This document shows positions 1 to 5,630 of a stretch of 13,395 bases of DNA, piece by piece; the stretch's first letter is position 1; each line of letters starts with the position of its first letter. The notes below the pieces were generated by a model. That model saw only the letters and a list, made by a program, of their open reading frames with translations. It was not told the DNA's origin and ran no database searches. Made by a program: the position numbers and the translations under genes. The stretch comes from Accumulibacter sp. (lineage in GTDB: Bacteria; Pseudomonadota; Gammaproteobacteria; Burkholderiales; Rhodocyclaceae), in contig JAISDL010000054.1 in assembly GCA_031264825.1 (NCBI GenBank), positions 1 to 13,395 on the forward strand, given 5' to 3'.

Positions 1-289
1 GGGCGGCAAATTGCTTCGTACGATCGGTCAAGCGAGAGCGAACTTTGCGATGACGATGATGGCGACCTGCTACAACCTGAAGCGGCTCGTCTACTTCCAG
101 AAGGCGGGAATCGAGGCGATCTGACGCCCAAAATGCGTCGAATTGCCGTCCTCGGAGGCGATTCGGTACCAAGCGAGGGCAAATCCACCGAGGAAAACCC
201 CGAATTGCCGAAAACTTTGAGTCGTGTTCGCTTCCAATCACAGTCGTGTCTCAGATTTCACCAAAAATCATGGGTTGTTCGAGGTGCCC
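1..289 (+). mobile_element. Right end of an IS5-like insertion sequence
   Basis: The transposase stop codon is followed by about 165 bp with no gene. This ends in a stretch whose reverse complement (289 to 273) reads GGGCACCTCGAACAACC. IS5-group ends commonly begin with GG and carry a CGAAnAA core at the same distance, so 289 is the likely outer edge of the element. The left inverted repeat is outside the window, so neither the repeat pairing nor the target duplication can be confirmed. The boundary could be off by a few bases. Confidence 0.45.
2..124 (+). CDS. IS5-type DDE transposase, C-terminal end (partial)
   Basis: The window opens inside a reading frame that runs 40 codons to a TGA. 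The residues read GGKLLRTIGQARANF, then MATCYNLKRLVYFQ. A Gly-Lys-x-x-Arg stretch followed by an Ala-Arg and a late YNLKRL motif is typical of the extreme C-terminus of IS5-like DDE transposases (DDE_Tnp_1), where the last helix follows the catalytic glutamate. The catalytic residues lie to the left of the window, so activity cannot be judged. The gene points rightward, toward the 3' end of the convergent yggS operon. The family is reasonably clear; the exact IS subgroup is not, and IS1182-like elements have similar tails. Confidence 0.75.
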   Translation, partial: GGKLLRTIGQARANFAMTMMATCYNLKRLVYFQKAGIEAI

Positions 290-293
290 TATA
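267..293 (+). repeat. IS-end-like direct repeat, copy 1
   Basis: ATCATGGGTTGTT at 267-279 is followed, after 8 bases, by CCTATA at 288-293. The same two blocks recur at 435-462. This copy coincides with the inferred outer end of the IS. Confidence 0.5.
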
Positions 294-434
294 ATGAAAC
301 ATTGCCAGTGATTCACCGATCTCCGAGTTAGAGGCACCAAGAGGGGGTGCTTGGCCGAGGTGGCGGGTTACAGGCATTTGCTCTTTGCATCATTCATCGC
401 GGCGTCATTGTCGGCGATGATTTTTTGCGCCCAC

Positions 435-462
435 ATCACGGGTTGTTTCACGCTAACCTATA
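435..462 (+). repeat. IS-end-like direct repeat, copy 2
   Basis: ATCACGGGTTGTT at 435-447 matches copy 1 at 12 of 13 positions. It is followed after 9 bases by CCTATA at 457-462. The two copies lie 168-169 bp apart in the same orientation. A solo or decayed IS end, or a local duplication, would explain this. Confidence 0.45.
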
Positions 463-490
463 CCGCCGGCGGGCACGGCACGCCGTGCCC
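463..490. repeat. Abutting palindromes next to the yggU stop codon (REP-like)
   Basis: CCGCCGGCGG (463-472) is a perfect palindrome. It overlaps a 9-bp stem, GGGCACGGC (471-479) with GCCGTGCCC (482-490), around a central AC. Read on the minus strand, the block starts directly after the TAG stop of yggU, so every transcript of that operon would end in this hairpin. There is no following U-run, so a REP-like or RNA-stabilising element is more likely than a rho-independent terminator. Confidence 0.55.
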
Positions 491-817
491 CTACAATCCT
501 CCGATCCCTGATTCCTGATCCCTGATCCCTGTCAGCAAGCGTTCGCGCGCATCGGGGGGAGGCGCGGCGATTTCGAGCCGTTTGTCGCGCGAGGTCTGTC
601 CGCTTTTCAGGAGGATCGCCGACTTAGAGACGCCGAGCCGTTCCGCGAGGAAGGCGATCAGCGCGTCGTTGGCCTTGCCGTCGACGGGAGGAGCGGCGAG
701 CCGGACTTTCAGCGCGCCTCCGTAGAGTCCGGCGATTTCGGTTCTTTTCGCTCCGGGCTGGACGTGCAGCGTGAGCGTCGCGGTTTCGCCGCTTTCCCGG
801 TACCAGCTTTTCGTCAT
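491..817 (-). CDS. yggU: DUF167 / YggU family protein
   Basis: This is a 108-residue protein with the DUF167 pattern. It has a hydrophobic strand TLTLHVQPGAKR (residues 15-25), then GGALKVRLAAPPVDGKAND (33-51), then a helix and LLKSGQTSRDKRLEI (69-83). The PPVDGKAN block is the family hallmark. The biochemical role is not established; family members are small soluble proteins often encoded next to yggT and yggS. I chose the ATG at 817 because it overlaps the yggT stop as ATGA (817-814), implying translational coupling, and because the upstream in-frame ATG at 835 lies inside yggT. The C-terminal tail (about residues 96-108) is built from tandem 7-bp repeats and ends in a TAG that borders a palindrome. 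The tail is therefore probably not ancestral. Confidence 0.9.
   Translation of the reverse strand: MTKSWYRESGETATLTLHVQPGAKRTEIAGLYGGALKVRLAAPPVDGKANDALIAFLAERLGVSKSAILLKSGQTSRDKRLEIAAPPPDARERLLTGIRDQESGIGGL
503..530. repeat. Four tandem 7-bp repeats in the 3' end of yggU
   Basis: Four consecutive heptamers are present on the plus strand: GATCCCT, GATTCCT, GATCCCT, GATCCCT. They encode the last residues of YggU (around GIRDQESGIG), beyond the conserved part of the domain. Short heptamer arrays like this can change copy number by slippage, and each single-unit change would shift the reading frame. Confidence 0.7.
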
Positions 818-1353
818 AAGAGGTTCAGCGCGCACTGCATGAGGACGATCGCGATCAGCGGCGAAAGGTCGACGTTGGCGATCAGGGGGACGAAGCGGCG
901 GATCGGCTTCAGGATGGGGAGCGTCAGCCGCGCGAGCGTCTCTCCGGTCGTCGAGTAGGGGTTCGTCCAGGAGAGCAGTGCCTGGATGAGGAGCAGGCTG
1001 ATCATCATGAGGAGGACGGCGCGCAGACAGCCTTTGAGGGATTCACGGAGAATCACGACGGCGAGCGTTTCGATCGAGTTGAGGTGGAAGTAGCCGTAGA
1101 GCACCAAGAGGATCGCGGCCAGAAAAAGCTGGAGGAGGAAGGCCGCGGCGACACTCGAAAAATCGAGGCCGAAGAAGCCCGGAACAACCCGGCGCAGGGG
1201 CTTGACGACGCAGTCGGTCAGAGTCATGACGAAGGCGCCGAGCCGTCCGGCGAAGGAGACGCGGCGGAGTTGCATGAAGAAGCGCAGGAGGAGGATCGCC
1301 GTAAAAAAATCGACGAACGCCCGCAGGAGGAAGGAGACCGCGCTTTCGATCAT
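814..1353 (-). CDS. yggT: YggT family integral membrane protein
   Basis: The 179-residue product is close to the roughly 188 residues of E. coli YggT. It holds two YGGT repeats. Repeat 1 (about residues 5-80) has LLLRFFMQLRRVSF and the loop CVVKPLRRVVPGFFGLDFSS; repeat 2 (about 100-179) has ALLSWTNPYS and ILKPIRRFVPLIANVDLSP. Each repeat has hydrophobic membrane segments flanking the KPxRRxVP loop. The family is implicated in osmotic or stress tolerance and, in some bacteria, in cell division or membrane assembly; the molecular role is unclear. I chose the ATG at 1353 because the protein then begins with MIESAVSFLLRAF, as family members do. The longer in-frame start at 1497 would add 48 polar residues and run into proC. 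Confidence 0.92.
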   Translation of the reverse strand: MIESAVSFLLRAFVDFFTAILLLRFFMQLRRVSFAGRLGAFVMTLTDCVVKPLRRVVPGFFGLDFSSVAAAFLLQLFLAAILLVLYGYFHLNSIETLAVVILRESLKGCLRAVLLMMISLLLIQALLSWTNPYSTTGETLARLTLPILKPIRRFVPLIANVDLSPLIAIVLMQCALNLL

Positions 1354-1451
1354 TTTGGCCGCCGCGTATCGCGTGCGCTTTTCTCCGCGATCGGCGGGGA
1401 AGCCACCGCTTTCGGGAGCGATAAAGCGCTGGGGTCGAAGTCGAAAAACAT
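1350..1451 (-). CDS. Possible 33-residue ORF between proC and yggT
   Basis: An ATG lies 11 bases after the proC stop and opens a frame of 33 codons (starts MFFDFDPSALSLPK, ends ARDTRRPK). The frame ends in TGA at 1352-1350 and overlaps the yggT ATG in the 4-bp ATGA arrangement also seen at yggT/yggU. Third positions are mostly G/C (about 22 of 32), roughly like the neighbours. No Shine-Dalgarno is visible and I do not recognise the peptide. It has no membrane segment. It may be a genuine small protein, a coupling ORF that delivers ribosomes to yggT, or chance. The main support is positional. Confidence 0.3.
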   Translation of the reverse strand: MFFDFDPSALSLPKAVASPPIAEKSARDTRRPK

Positions 1452-1462
1452 GGCGGAGGCCT

Positions 1463-2275
1463 TTAATTTTCGCCGAGTTCCCGTCCGATTTCAGCACTGC
1501 GCGCCGACGCGGCGAACGCGCCGTCGATGATGATGTCTTTCAGGTTTCTTTGTGCCATGACGGCGAGCGCCGCTTCGGTCGTCCCGGCTTTCGACGTGAC
1601 GCGCTCCCGAAGGACGCTCGCGGCGTCGTCGGACTGCGCCGCGAGCTTCGCCGCGCCGAGGACGGTTTCGATCGACAGGAGCCGCGCGTTTTTTTCGCTG
1701 AAGCCGAGTTTGAGCGCCGCTTCGTGCAGGGACTCGATGAACAGGAATGCGTAGGCTGGGCCGCTACCGGAAATCGCGGTGATCGCGTCGATCCGGGATT
1801 CGTCGTCGACCCAGACGACGCGGCCGACGGCCTGCATGATGCGCTCGGCGCCGCGCCGCGCCGCTTCGGAGACCGAGGGGTGGGCGAAAAGCCCCGTCAT
1901 TCCGGCGCCGATCAGCGCGGGCGTGTTCGGCATCGCGCGGACGAGATTGTCGTAGCCGCCGAGCCAGCGCGAGAGGTCGACGAGCCTTAGGCCGGCGGCG
2001 ATCGTGAGGACGAGTTGCCGGTCGAGGAAGGGCGGCAGCGGGTCGCAGGCTTTTCGCATCTGTTGCGGCTTGACGGCGAGCAACACGACGTCGCAGTCGA
2101 GCACGGCGGCGCTCACCTCGGCGCGGCAGCGCACACCGTAGGCGCGCTCCAAGCGTTCGCGCCCCGCTTCGTTGATCTCGATCACGGCGATGTCCGTCGC
2201 CGGGATCCCTTTGTTCAAGAGGCCGCCGATCAGGGCGTTGGCCATATTTCCGCCGCCCAGGAAGGTGATTTTCAC
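1463..2275 (-). CDS. proC: Pyrroline-5-carboxylate reductase
   Basis: ProC catalyses the last step of proline biosynthesis, NAD(P)H-dependent reduction of 1-pyrroline-5-carboxylate to proline, in the cytosol. The 270-residue length is normal. The N-terminal Rossmann fold has FLGGGNMA (residues 5-12). AVKPQ (67-71) and VRAMPNTPA (112-120) follow. The C-terminal dimerisation and active-site domain has ITAISGSGPAYAF (165-177) and the family signature ERVTSKAGTTEAAL (224-237). The start is GTG at 2275. It overlaps the yggS stop as GTGA (2275-2272), and a purine-rich GGGAAA lies just upstream. Linkage of proC to yggS and yggT is common in proteobacteria. All expected motifs are intact. Confidence 0.97.
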   Translation of the reverse strand: MKITFLGGGNMANALIGGLLNKGIPATDIAVIEINEAGRERLERAYGVRCRAEVSAAVLDCDVVLLAVKPQQMRKACDPLPPFLDRQLVLTIAAGLRLVDLSRWLGGYDNLVRAMPNTPALIGAGMTGLFAHPSVSEAARRGAERIMQAVGRVVWVDDESRIDAITAISGSGPAYAFLFIESLHEAALKLGFSEKNARLLSIETVLGAAKLAAQSDDAASVLRERVTSKAGTTEAALAVMAQRNLKDIIIDGAFAASARSAEIGRELGEN

Positions 2276-2961
2276 TTTTTTTCCCTTTCCCCAAAAATCG
2301 CCGTACCGACCCGGACGAGCGTCGAGCCTTCGGCGATCGCCGCTTCGAGGTCGTGCGACATTCCCATCGAGAGGGTATCGAGTTCGATGCCCTCTTGTTT
2401 CAGCGCGTCGAAGAGTTCGCGCAAGCGGGCAAAGCCCGCGCGCTGGCGCGAAAAATCACCTTCAGGCTCCGGAATCGACATCAGTCCGCGCAGGACGAGG
2501 CGCGGCAACGCGACGACGAGACGCGCGAGCGCCAAGGCTTCGCCGGGCGGAACGCCGCTTTTGGTCGCTTCGCCGCTCGTGTTGATCTGCAAGCAGACCT
2601 GCAAGGGCGCGAGCGCTTCGGGACGTTGCGCGGAAAGGCGCTCGGCGATTTTCAGGCGGTCTATCGAGTGCGCCCACGCGAAATTTTCGGCGACCGGGCG
2701 CGTTTTATTGCTCTGGAGCGGGCCGATGAAGTGCCATTCGAGACCCGCCGACGCGAGTTGGACGATTTTCGGGACGCCCTCGCCGACGTAATTTTCACCA
2801 AAGATTTTCTGTCCGGCGCGCGCGGCTTCGGCGATACGCTCGACCGGCCACGTTTTGCTCGCCGCGAGCAACGCGATCCCGGCGGGGTCGCGCCCGTATT
2901 TTCGGGCGGCGTCGGCGATGCGAGCGCGGACGGATTGCAGGTTGCGGGAGATTGGAATCAT
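2272..2961 (-). CDS. yggS: Pyridoxal-phosphate homeostasis protein
   Basis: YggS/PLPBP proteins bind PLP and balance vitamin B6 and amino-acid/keto-acid pools; they have no established enzymatic turnover. The 229-residue product has the fold-III alanine-racemase-like barrel. The PLP lysine is Lys36 in LLAASKTWP, at the same number as in E. coli YggS. It is followed by IFGENYVGEG (about 58-67), WHFIGPLQSNKTRPV, GLMSIPEP, and the phosphate-binding LSMGMSHDLEAAI...GSTLVRVGTAIFG near the C-terminus. I chose ATG 2961 (MIPISRNLQ). The alternative at 2997 would add 12 atypical residues and cover the candidate promoter. It is the first gene of the leftward operon and is divergent from pilT across only 68 bp, an arrangement known from Pseudomonas. 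Confidence 0.95.
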   Translation of the reverse strand: MIPISRNLQSVRARIADAARKYGRDPAGIALLAASKTWPVERIAEAARAGQKIFGENYVGEGVPKIVQLASAGLEWHFIGPLQSNKTRPVAENFAWAHSIDRLKIAERLSAQRPEALAPLQVCLQINTSGEATKSGVPPGEALALARLVVALPRLVLRGLMSIPEPEGDFSRQRAGFARLRELFDALKQEGIELDTLSMGMSHDLEAAIAEGSTLVRVGTAIFGEREKK

Positions 2962-2987
2962 AATCCGGTGTAAACTAATGGTTTTCA

Positions 2988-2993
2988 AGTATA
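2988..2993 (-). promoter_or_regulatory. Candidate -10 box for the yggS operon
   Basis: Read on the minus strand, this is TATACT, a close match to a sigma-70 -10 element. It lies about 27 bases before the yggS ATG, in the only gap between the divergent operons. A -35 match at 17-18 bp spacing is poor, so the call is tentative. Confidence 0.3.
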
Positions 2994-3015
2994 GCATTGC
3001 ATCCTGACCCGCGTT

Positions 3016-3020
3016 GAGGA
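3016..3020 (+). promoter_or_regulatory. Ribosome binding site of pilT
   Basis: GAGGA lies 9 bases before the ATG at 3030 and supports that start. Confidence 0.65.
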
Positions 3021-3029
3021 CGATTCCTG

Positions 3030-4073
3030 ATGGATATTACTGAACTGCTCGCTTTCGGCGTCAAGAACAAGGCGTCCGATTTGCATTTATCGGCGGGGCT
3101 ACCGCCGATGATCCGCGTCAATGGCGACATTCGGCGCATCAACCTGCCCGCGATGGACCACAAGGACGTACACTCGATGGTGTACGACATCATGAACGAC
3201 AGCCAGCGCAAGCACTACGAGGAAACGCTCGAATGCGATTTTTCCTTCGAGATTCCGAACCTTGCGCGCTTTCGCGTCAATGCCTTCGTCCAGAACCGCG
3301 GTGCCGGCGCCGTTTTCCGGACGATTCCGTCGAGAGTCCTGACGCTCGAAGAGCTTCGCTGCCCGTCGATCTTCAGGAGCATCGCCGAATATCCTCGCGG
3401 AATCGTTCTCGTCACGGGGCCGACGGGTTCGGGCAAGTCGACGACGCTCGCGGCGATGGTCAACCACATCAACGAGACCGACCACGCGCACATCCTGACC
3501 GTCGAGGACCCGATCGAGTTCGTCCATGAATCGAAGAAGTCGCTGATCAACCAGCGCGAGGTCGGGCCGCATACGCTTTCTTTCGCCAACGCATTGAAGT
3601 CGGCGCTGCGCGAAGACCCCGACGCGATCCTCGTCGGCGAAATGCGCGACCTCGAAACGATTCGGCTCGCGCTGACGGGCGCCGAGACGGGCCACCTCGT
3701 TTTCGGCACCCTGCACACGTCGAGCGCCGCCAAGACCGTCGACCGTATCGTCGACGTCTTTCCGGCCGCGGAAAAGGAGATGGTCCGCGCGATGCTTTCC
3801 GAATCCCTGCGCGCCGTCATTTCGCAGACCCTGCTCAAGACGAAAGACGGCTTGGGCCGTGTCGCGGCGCACGAGATCATGATCGGGACGCCGGCGATTC
3901 GCAACCTGATCCGTGAAAACAAGGTCGCGCAGATGTATTCGGTCATTCAGACGAGCGCGCAGCTTGGTATGCAGACGCTCGATCAGAATCTGCTCGACCT
4001 CGTCCGCCACAATGCCGTGTCTCTTGACGAGGCGCGCAGCAAGGCGACGAACAAGGATATTTTCCCGGGCTAA
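3030..4073 (+). CDS. pilT: Type IV pilus retraction ATPase PilT
   Basis: PilT is the hexameric cytoplasmic ATPase at the base of the type IV pilus that drives pilus depolymerisation (twitching, DNA uptake). The 347-residue length is normal. The N-terminal PAS-like domain begins MDITELLAFGVKNKASDLHLS. The RecA-like domain has Walker A GPTGSGKST (130-138), the Asp box LTVEDPIEF (156-164), Walker B DAILVGEMRD (198-207) and the His box ETGHLVFGTLHTSSA (219-233). The C-terminal AIRNLIRE motif (289-296), which is diagnostic for PilT and needed for retraction, is intact, followed by SAQLGMQTLDQ. The gene starts with a good ribosome site and is followed by pilU after 166 bp. All catalytic residues are present. 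Confidence 0.97.
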   Translation: MDITELLAFGVKNKASDLHLSAGLPPMIRVNGDIRRINLPAMDHKDVHSMVYDIMNDSQRKHYEETLECDFSFEIPNLARFRVNAFVQNRGAGAVFRTIPSRVLTLEELRCPSIFRSIAEYPRGIVLVTGPTGSGKSTTLAAMVNHINETDHAHILTVEDPIEFVHESKKSLINQREVGPHTLSFANALKSALREDPDAILVGEMRDLETIRLALTGAETGHLVFGTLHTSSAAKTVDRIVDVFPAAEKEMVRAMLSESLRAVISQTLLKTKDGLGRVAAHEIMIGTPAIRNLIRENKVAQMYSVIQTSAQLGMQTLDQNLLDLVRHNAVSLDEARSKATNKDIFPG

Positions 4074-4137
4074 CGCGAACGACGGTTCGATCTTGAAACC
4101 ATCCCGGTTGGAAACATCGGCCTTCGGGGGGATAATC

Positions 4138-4169
4138 ATGCGCTTGGGGATTGTCCCCCTCGAGCGCAT
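4138..4169 (+). other. RNA hairpin 1 in the pilT-pilU spacer
   Basis: ATGCGCT (4138-4144) pairs with AGCGCAT (4163-4169). Inside it, GGGGA (4146-4150) pairs with TCCCC (4154-4158) around a three-base loop, with a small asymmetric internal loop between the two helices. No T-run follows, so it is not a standard terminator. Transcript processing, stabilisation of pilT mRNA, or control of pilU translation are possible roles. Confidence 0.5.
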
Positions 4170-4233
4170 TGTCGTCCGGCGCGGTCGGACGTGGATTGAA
4201 GCAAACAAACAAACGACATTGGAGTGCGACTAA
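4138..4233 (+). CDS. Possible 31-residue leader peptide upstream of pilU
   Basis: An ATG at 4138, six bases after a G-run (4126-4131) that could act as a ribosome site, opens a frame of 31 codons (MRLGIVPLERIVVRR to QTTLECD). It ends with TAA six bases before the pilU ATG. The ORF contains both hairpins of this spacer. The only GGAG near pilU (4221-4224) is 15 bases from its ATG, too far for efficient direct initiation, so termination-coupled reinitiation is imaginable. I do not recognise the peptide. It could equally be chance. Confidence 0.2.
   Translation: MRLGIVPLERIVVRRGRTWIEANKQTTLECD
4173..4191 (+). other. RNA hairpin 2 in the pilT-pilU spacer
   Basis: CGTCCG (4173-4178) pairs with CGGACG (4186-4191) around a seven-base loop, directly after hairpin 1. 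It is followed by an A-rich, unstructured stretch leading to pilU. Confidence 0.4.
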
Positions 4234-4239
4234 AACATC

Positions 4240-5376
4240 ATGGAACGCGACCAGGCCCTGAATTTCATGCACGACCTTCTGCGTTTGATGCAGCAGAAGA
4301 ACGGTTCGGATCTTTTCATCACGTCCCACTTTCCGCCGGCGATCAAGGTCGACGGAAAGATCCTGCCGGTCTCCGACCAAGCGCTGACGCCGCAGCATAC
4401 GGCCGAACTCGCGCGCTCGATCATGAACGATCGTCAGGCGGCTGAATTCGAGGCGACGAAGGAGTGCAACTTTGCGATTTCGCCGTCGGGGATCGGCCGT
4501 TTCCGCGTCAACGTCCTGTGGCAGCAGGGTCATATCGCCGTCGTCTGCCGGACGATCAATCTGACGATCCCGACGCTCGATTCGCTCGGCCTTCCGCCCG
4601 TCCTGAAGGACATCGCGATGATCAAGCGCGGCTTGGTCATCTTCGTCGGCGGGACGGGGACGGGGAAGACGACGTCGCTGGCCGCGCTCGTCGACCACCG
4701 CAACGTCAACAGTTACGGTCACATCATCACCGTCGAGGACCCGATCGAATACACGCACCAGCACAAGAACTGCATCGTGACGCAACGCGAGATCGGCGTC
4801 GATACCGATTCGTGGGAAAACGCGCTGAAGAATTCCTTGCGGCAAGCGCCCGACGTGATCCTGATGGGCGAAATCCGCGACCGTGAGACGATGAATTTCG
4901 CGGTCTCCTTTGCCGAAACGGGCCACCTCTGCCTCGCCACCCTGCACGCGAACAACACGAACCAGGCGATCGACCGGGTTCTCAACTTTTTCCCGGAAGA
5001 CCGTCGTCAGCAGCTTCTGATGGACCTTTCGCTGAATCTCCGCGCGCTCGTTTCCCAACGCCTCCTGCCGAGGAAAAGCGGTCGGGGACGCGTTCCCGCG
5101 ATCGAGATCATGCTCAATTCGCCGCTGATCTCCGACCTGATTTTCAAGGGCGACATCCCGGAAATCAGGGAAATCATGAAAAAATCGCGCTCCCTCGGCA
5201 TGCAAACTTTCGATCAGGCATTGTTCGATCACTACGAAGCCGGTAACATCACGTATGAAGAAGCCTTGCGTAACGCTGACTCGATCAACGACCTCCGTCT
5301 GCGGATCAAGTTGGAAGGCAAGGAAATCAAGAATCGCGATCTGACCTCGGGGACCACCCACCTCGAAGTCGTATAA
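4240..5376 (+). CDS. pilU: Type IV pilus PilT-like ATPase PilU
   Basis: PilU is the PilT-dependent accessory retraction ATPase of type IV pili. The 378-residue product fits the family (about 380). It begins with a PilU-type N-terminus (DLLRLMQQKNGSDLFITSHFPP, about 12-33). Walker A is GGTGTGKTT (137-145), the Asp box ITVEDPIEY (163-171), Walker B DVILMGEIRDRET (205-217), and the His box ETGHLCLATLHANN (226-239). The PilT AIRNLIRE motif is replaced by PLISDLIFKGD (295-305), followed by SLGMQTFDQALF and the PilU-type tail YEEALRNADSINDLRLRIKL. These features separate it from PilT. The start at 4240 matches PilU proteins; the nearest Shine-Dalgarno-like GGAG is unusually far away (15 bases). It lies in one operon direction with pilT. 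Confidence 0.95.
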   Translation: MERDQALNFMHDLLRLMQQKNGSDLFITSHFPPAIKVDGKILPVSDQALTPQHTAELARSIMNDRQAAEFEATKECNFAISPSGIGRFRVNVLWQQGHIAVVCRTINLTIPTLDSLGLPPVLKDIAMIKRGLVIFVGGTGTGKTTSLAALVDHRNVNSYGHIITVEDPIEYTHQHKNCIVTQREIGVDTDSWENALKNSLRQAPDVILMGEIRDRETMNFAVSFAETGHLCLATLHANNTNQAIDRVLNFFPEDRRQQLLMDLSLNLRALVSQRLLPRKSGRGRVPAIEIMLNSPLISDLIFKGDIPEIREIMKKSRSLGMQTFDQALFDHYEAGNITYEEALRNADSINDLRLRIKLEGKEIKNRDLTSGTTHLEVV

Positions 5377-5630
5377 CCGGATGGCGCGGCCGCCAACAGC
5401 AGCGCCGCCCTTTCGGTTTCGCCGTTTGAAGTCCCAAGCGGCGGGAAGATCGCAATATCATAATAACAAAAAACGCTTCTCCCTGTTTCGTAAAGTAAGG
5501 GAATTTTTCGTTTCCTGGCGACGATTGGCGCCGGAGATATGCTTGTCCCCGCAAGACCGGGGATCGGGAGGGTGGTAATCTATGGCTTGCCCTATGGTTC
5601 TGTACTTTTTCTTTGGATACTCAACATAAT
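5377..5630. other. Spacer between pilU and the pyruvate oxidoreductase gene
   Basis: This 254-bp spacer contains an AT-rich patch around 5455-5475 in otherwise GC-rich DNA, and a hairpin TCCCCG (5546-5551) / CGGGGA (5558-5563) with a six-base loop and no T-run. A promoter for the downstream operon probably lies here, but I cannot find a convincing -35/-10 pair. No gene is supported. Confidence 0.45.

Larger units (their letters stand above)
125..490. other. Gene-free stretch between the IS remnant and yggU
   Basis: I see no convincing coding region here on either strand. It holds the IS right end (to about 289), a small hairpin (GCACC at 334-338 pairing with GGTGC at 346-350), a second copy of the IS-end-like motif (435-462), and a palindromic block (463-490) next to the yggU stop codon. 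No T-run follows either hairpin on the minus strand, so a classical terminator for the yggS operon is not evident. Confidence 0.6.

Noticed and set aside
1354..1497. Longer yggT starting at 1497
   Set aside because: The extra 48 residues are polar, run into proC and do not resemble YggT N-termini; the ATG at 1353 fits the family length.
3943..5361. A 472-codon open frame on the minus strand across pilU
   Set aside because: It is antisense to pilU and the pilT end, with charged low-complexity sequence and no family match.
5546..5563. Hairpin in the pilU-PFOR spacer as a rho-independent terminator
   Set aside because: The stem is only 6 bp and is followed by a G-rich stretch rather than a T-run on the plus strand.
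5587..5621. TTGCCC ... GATACT as a promoter for the PFOR gene
   Set aside because: The spacing is 23 bp, well outside the usual 16-19, and the -35 match is weak.
5613..5630. TTG start giving a PFOR six residues longer
   Set aside because: No ribosome site precedes it, and the ATG at 5631 begins with MKKAKYPGIPSVINGNGA close to the conserved fold. The TTG is possible but less likely.
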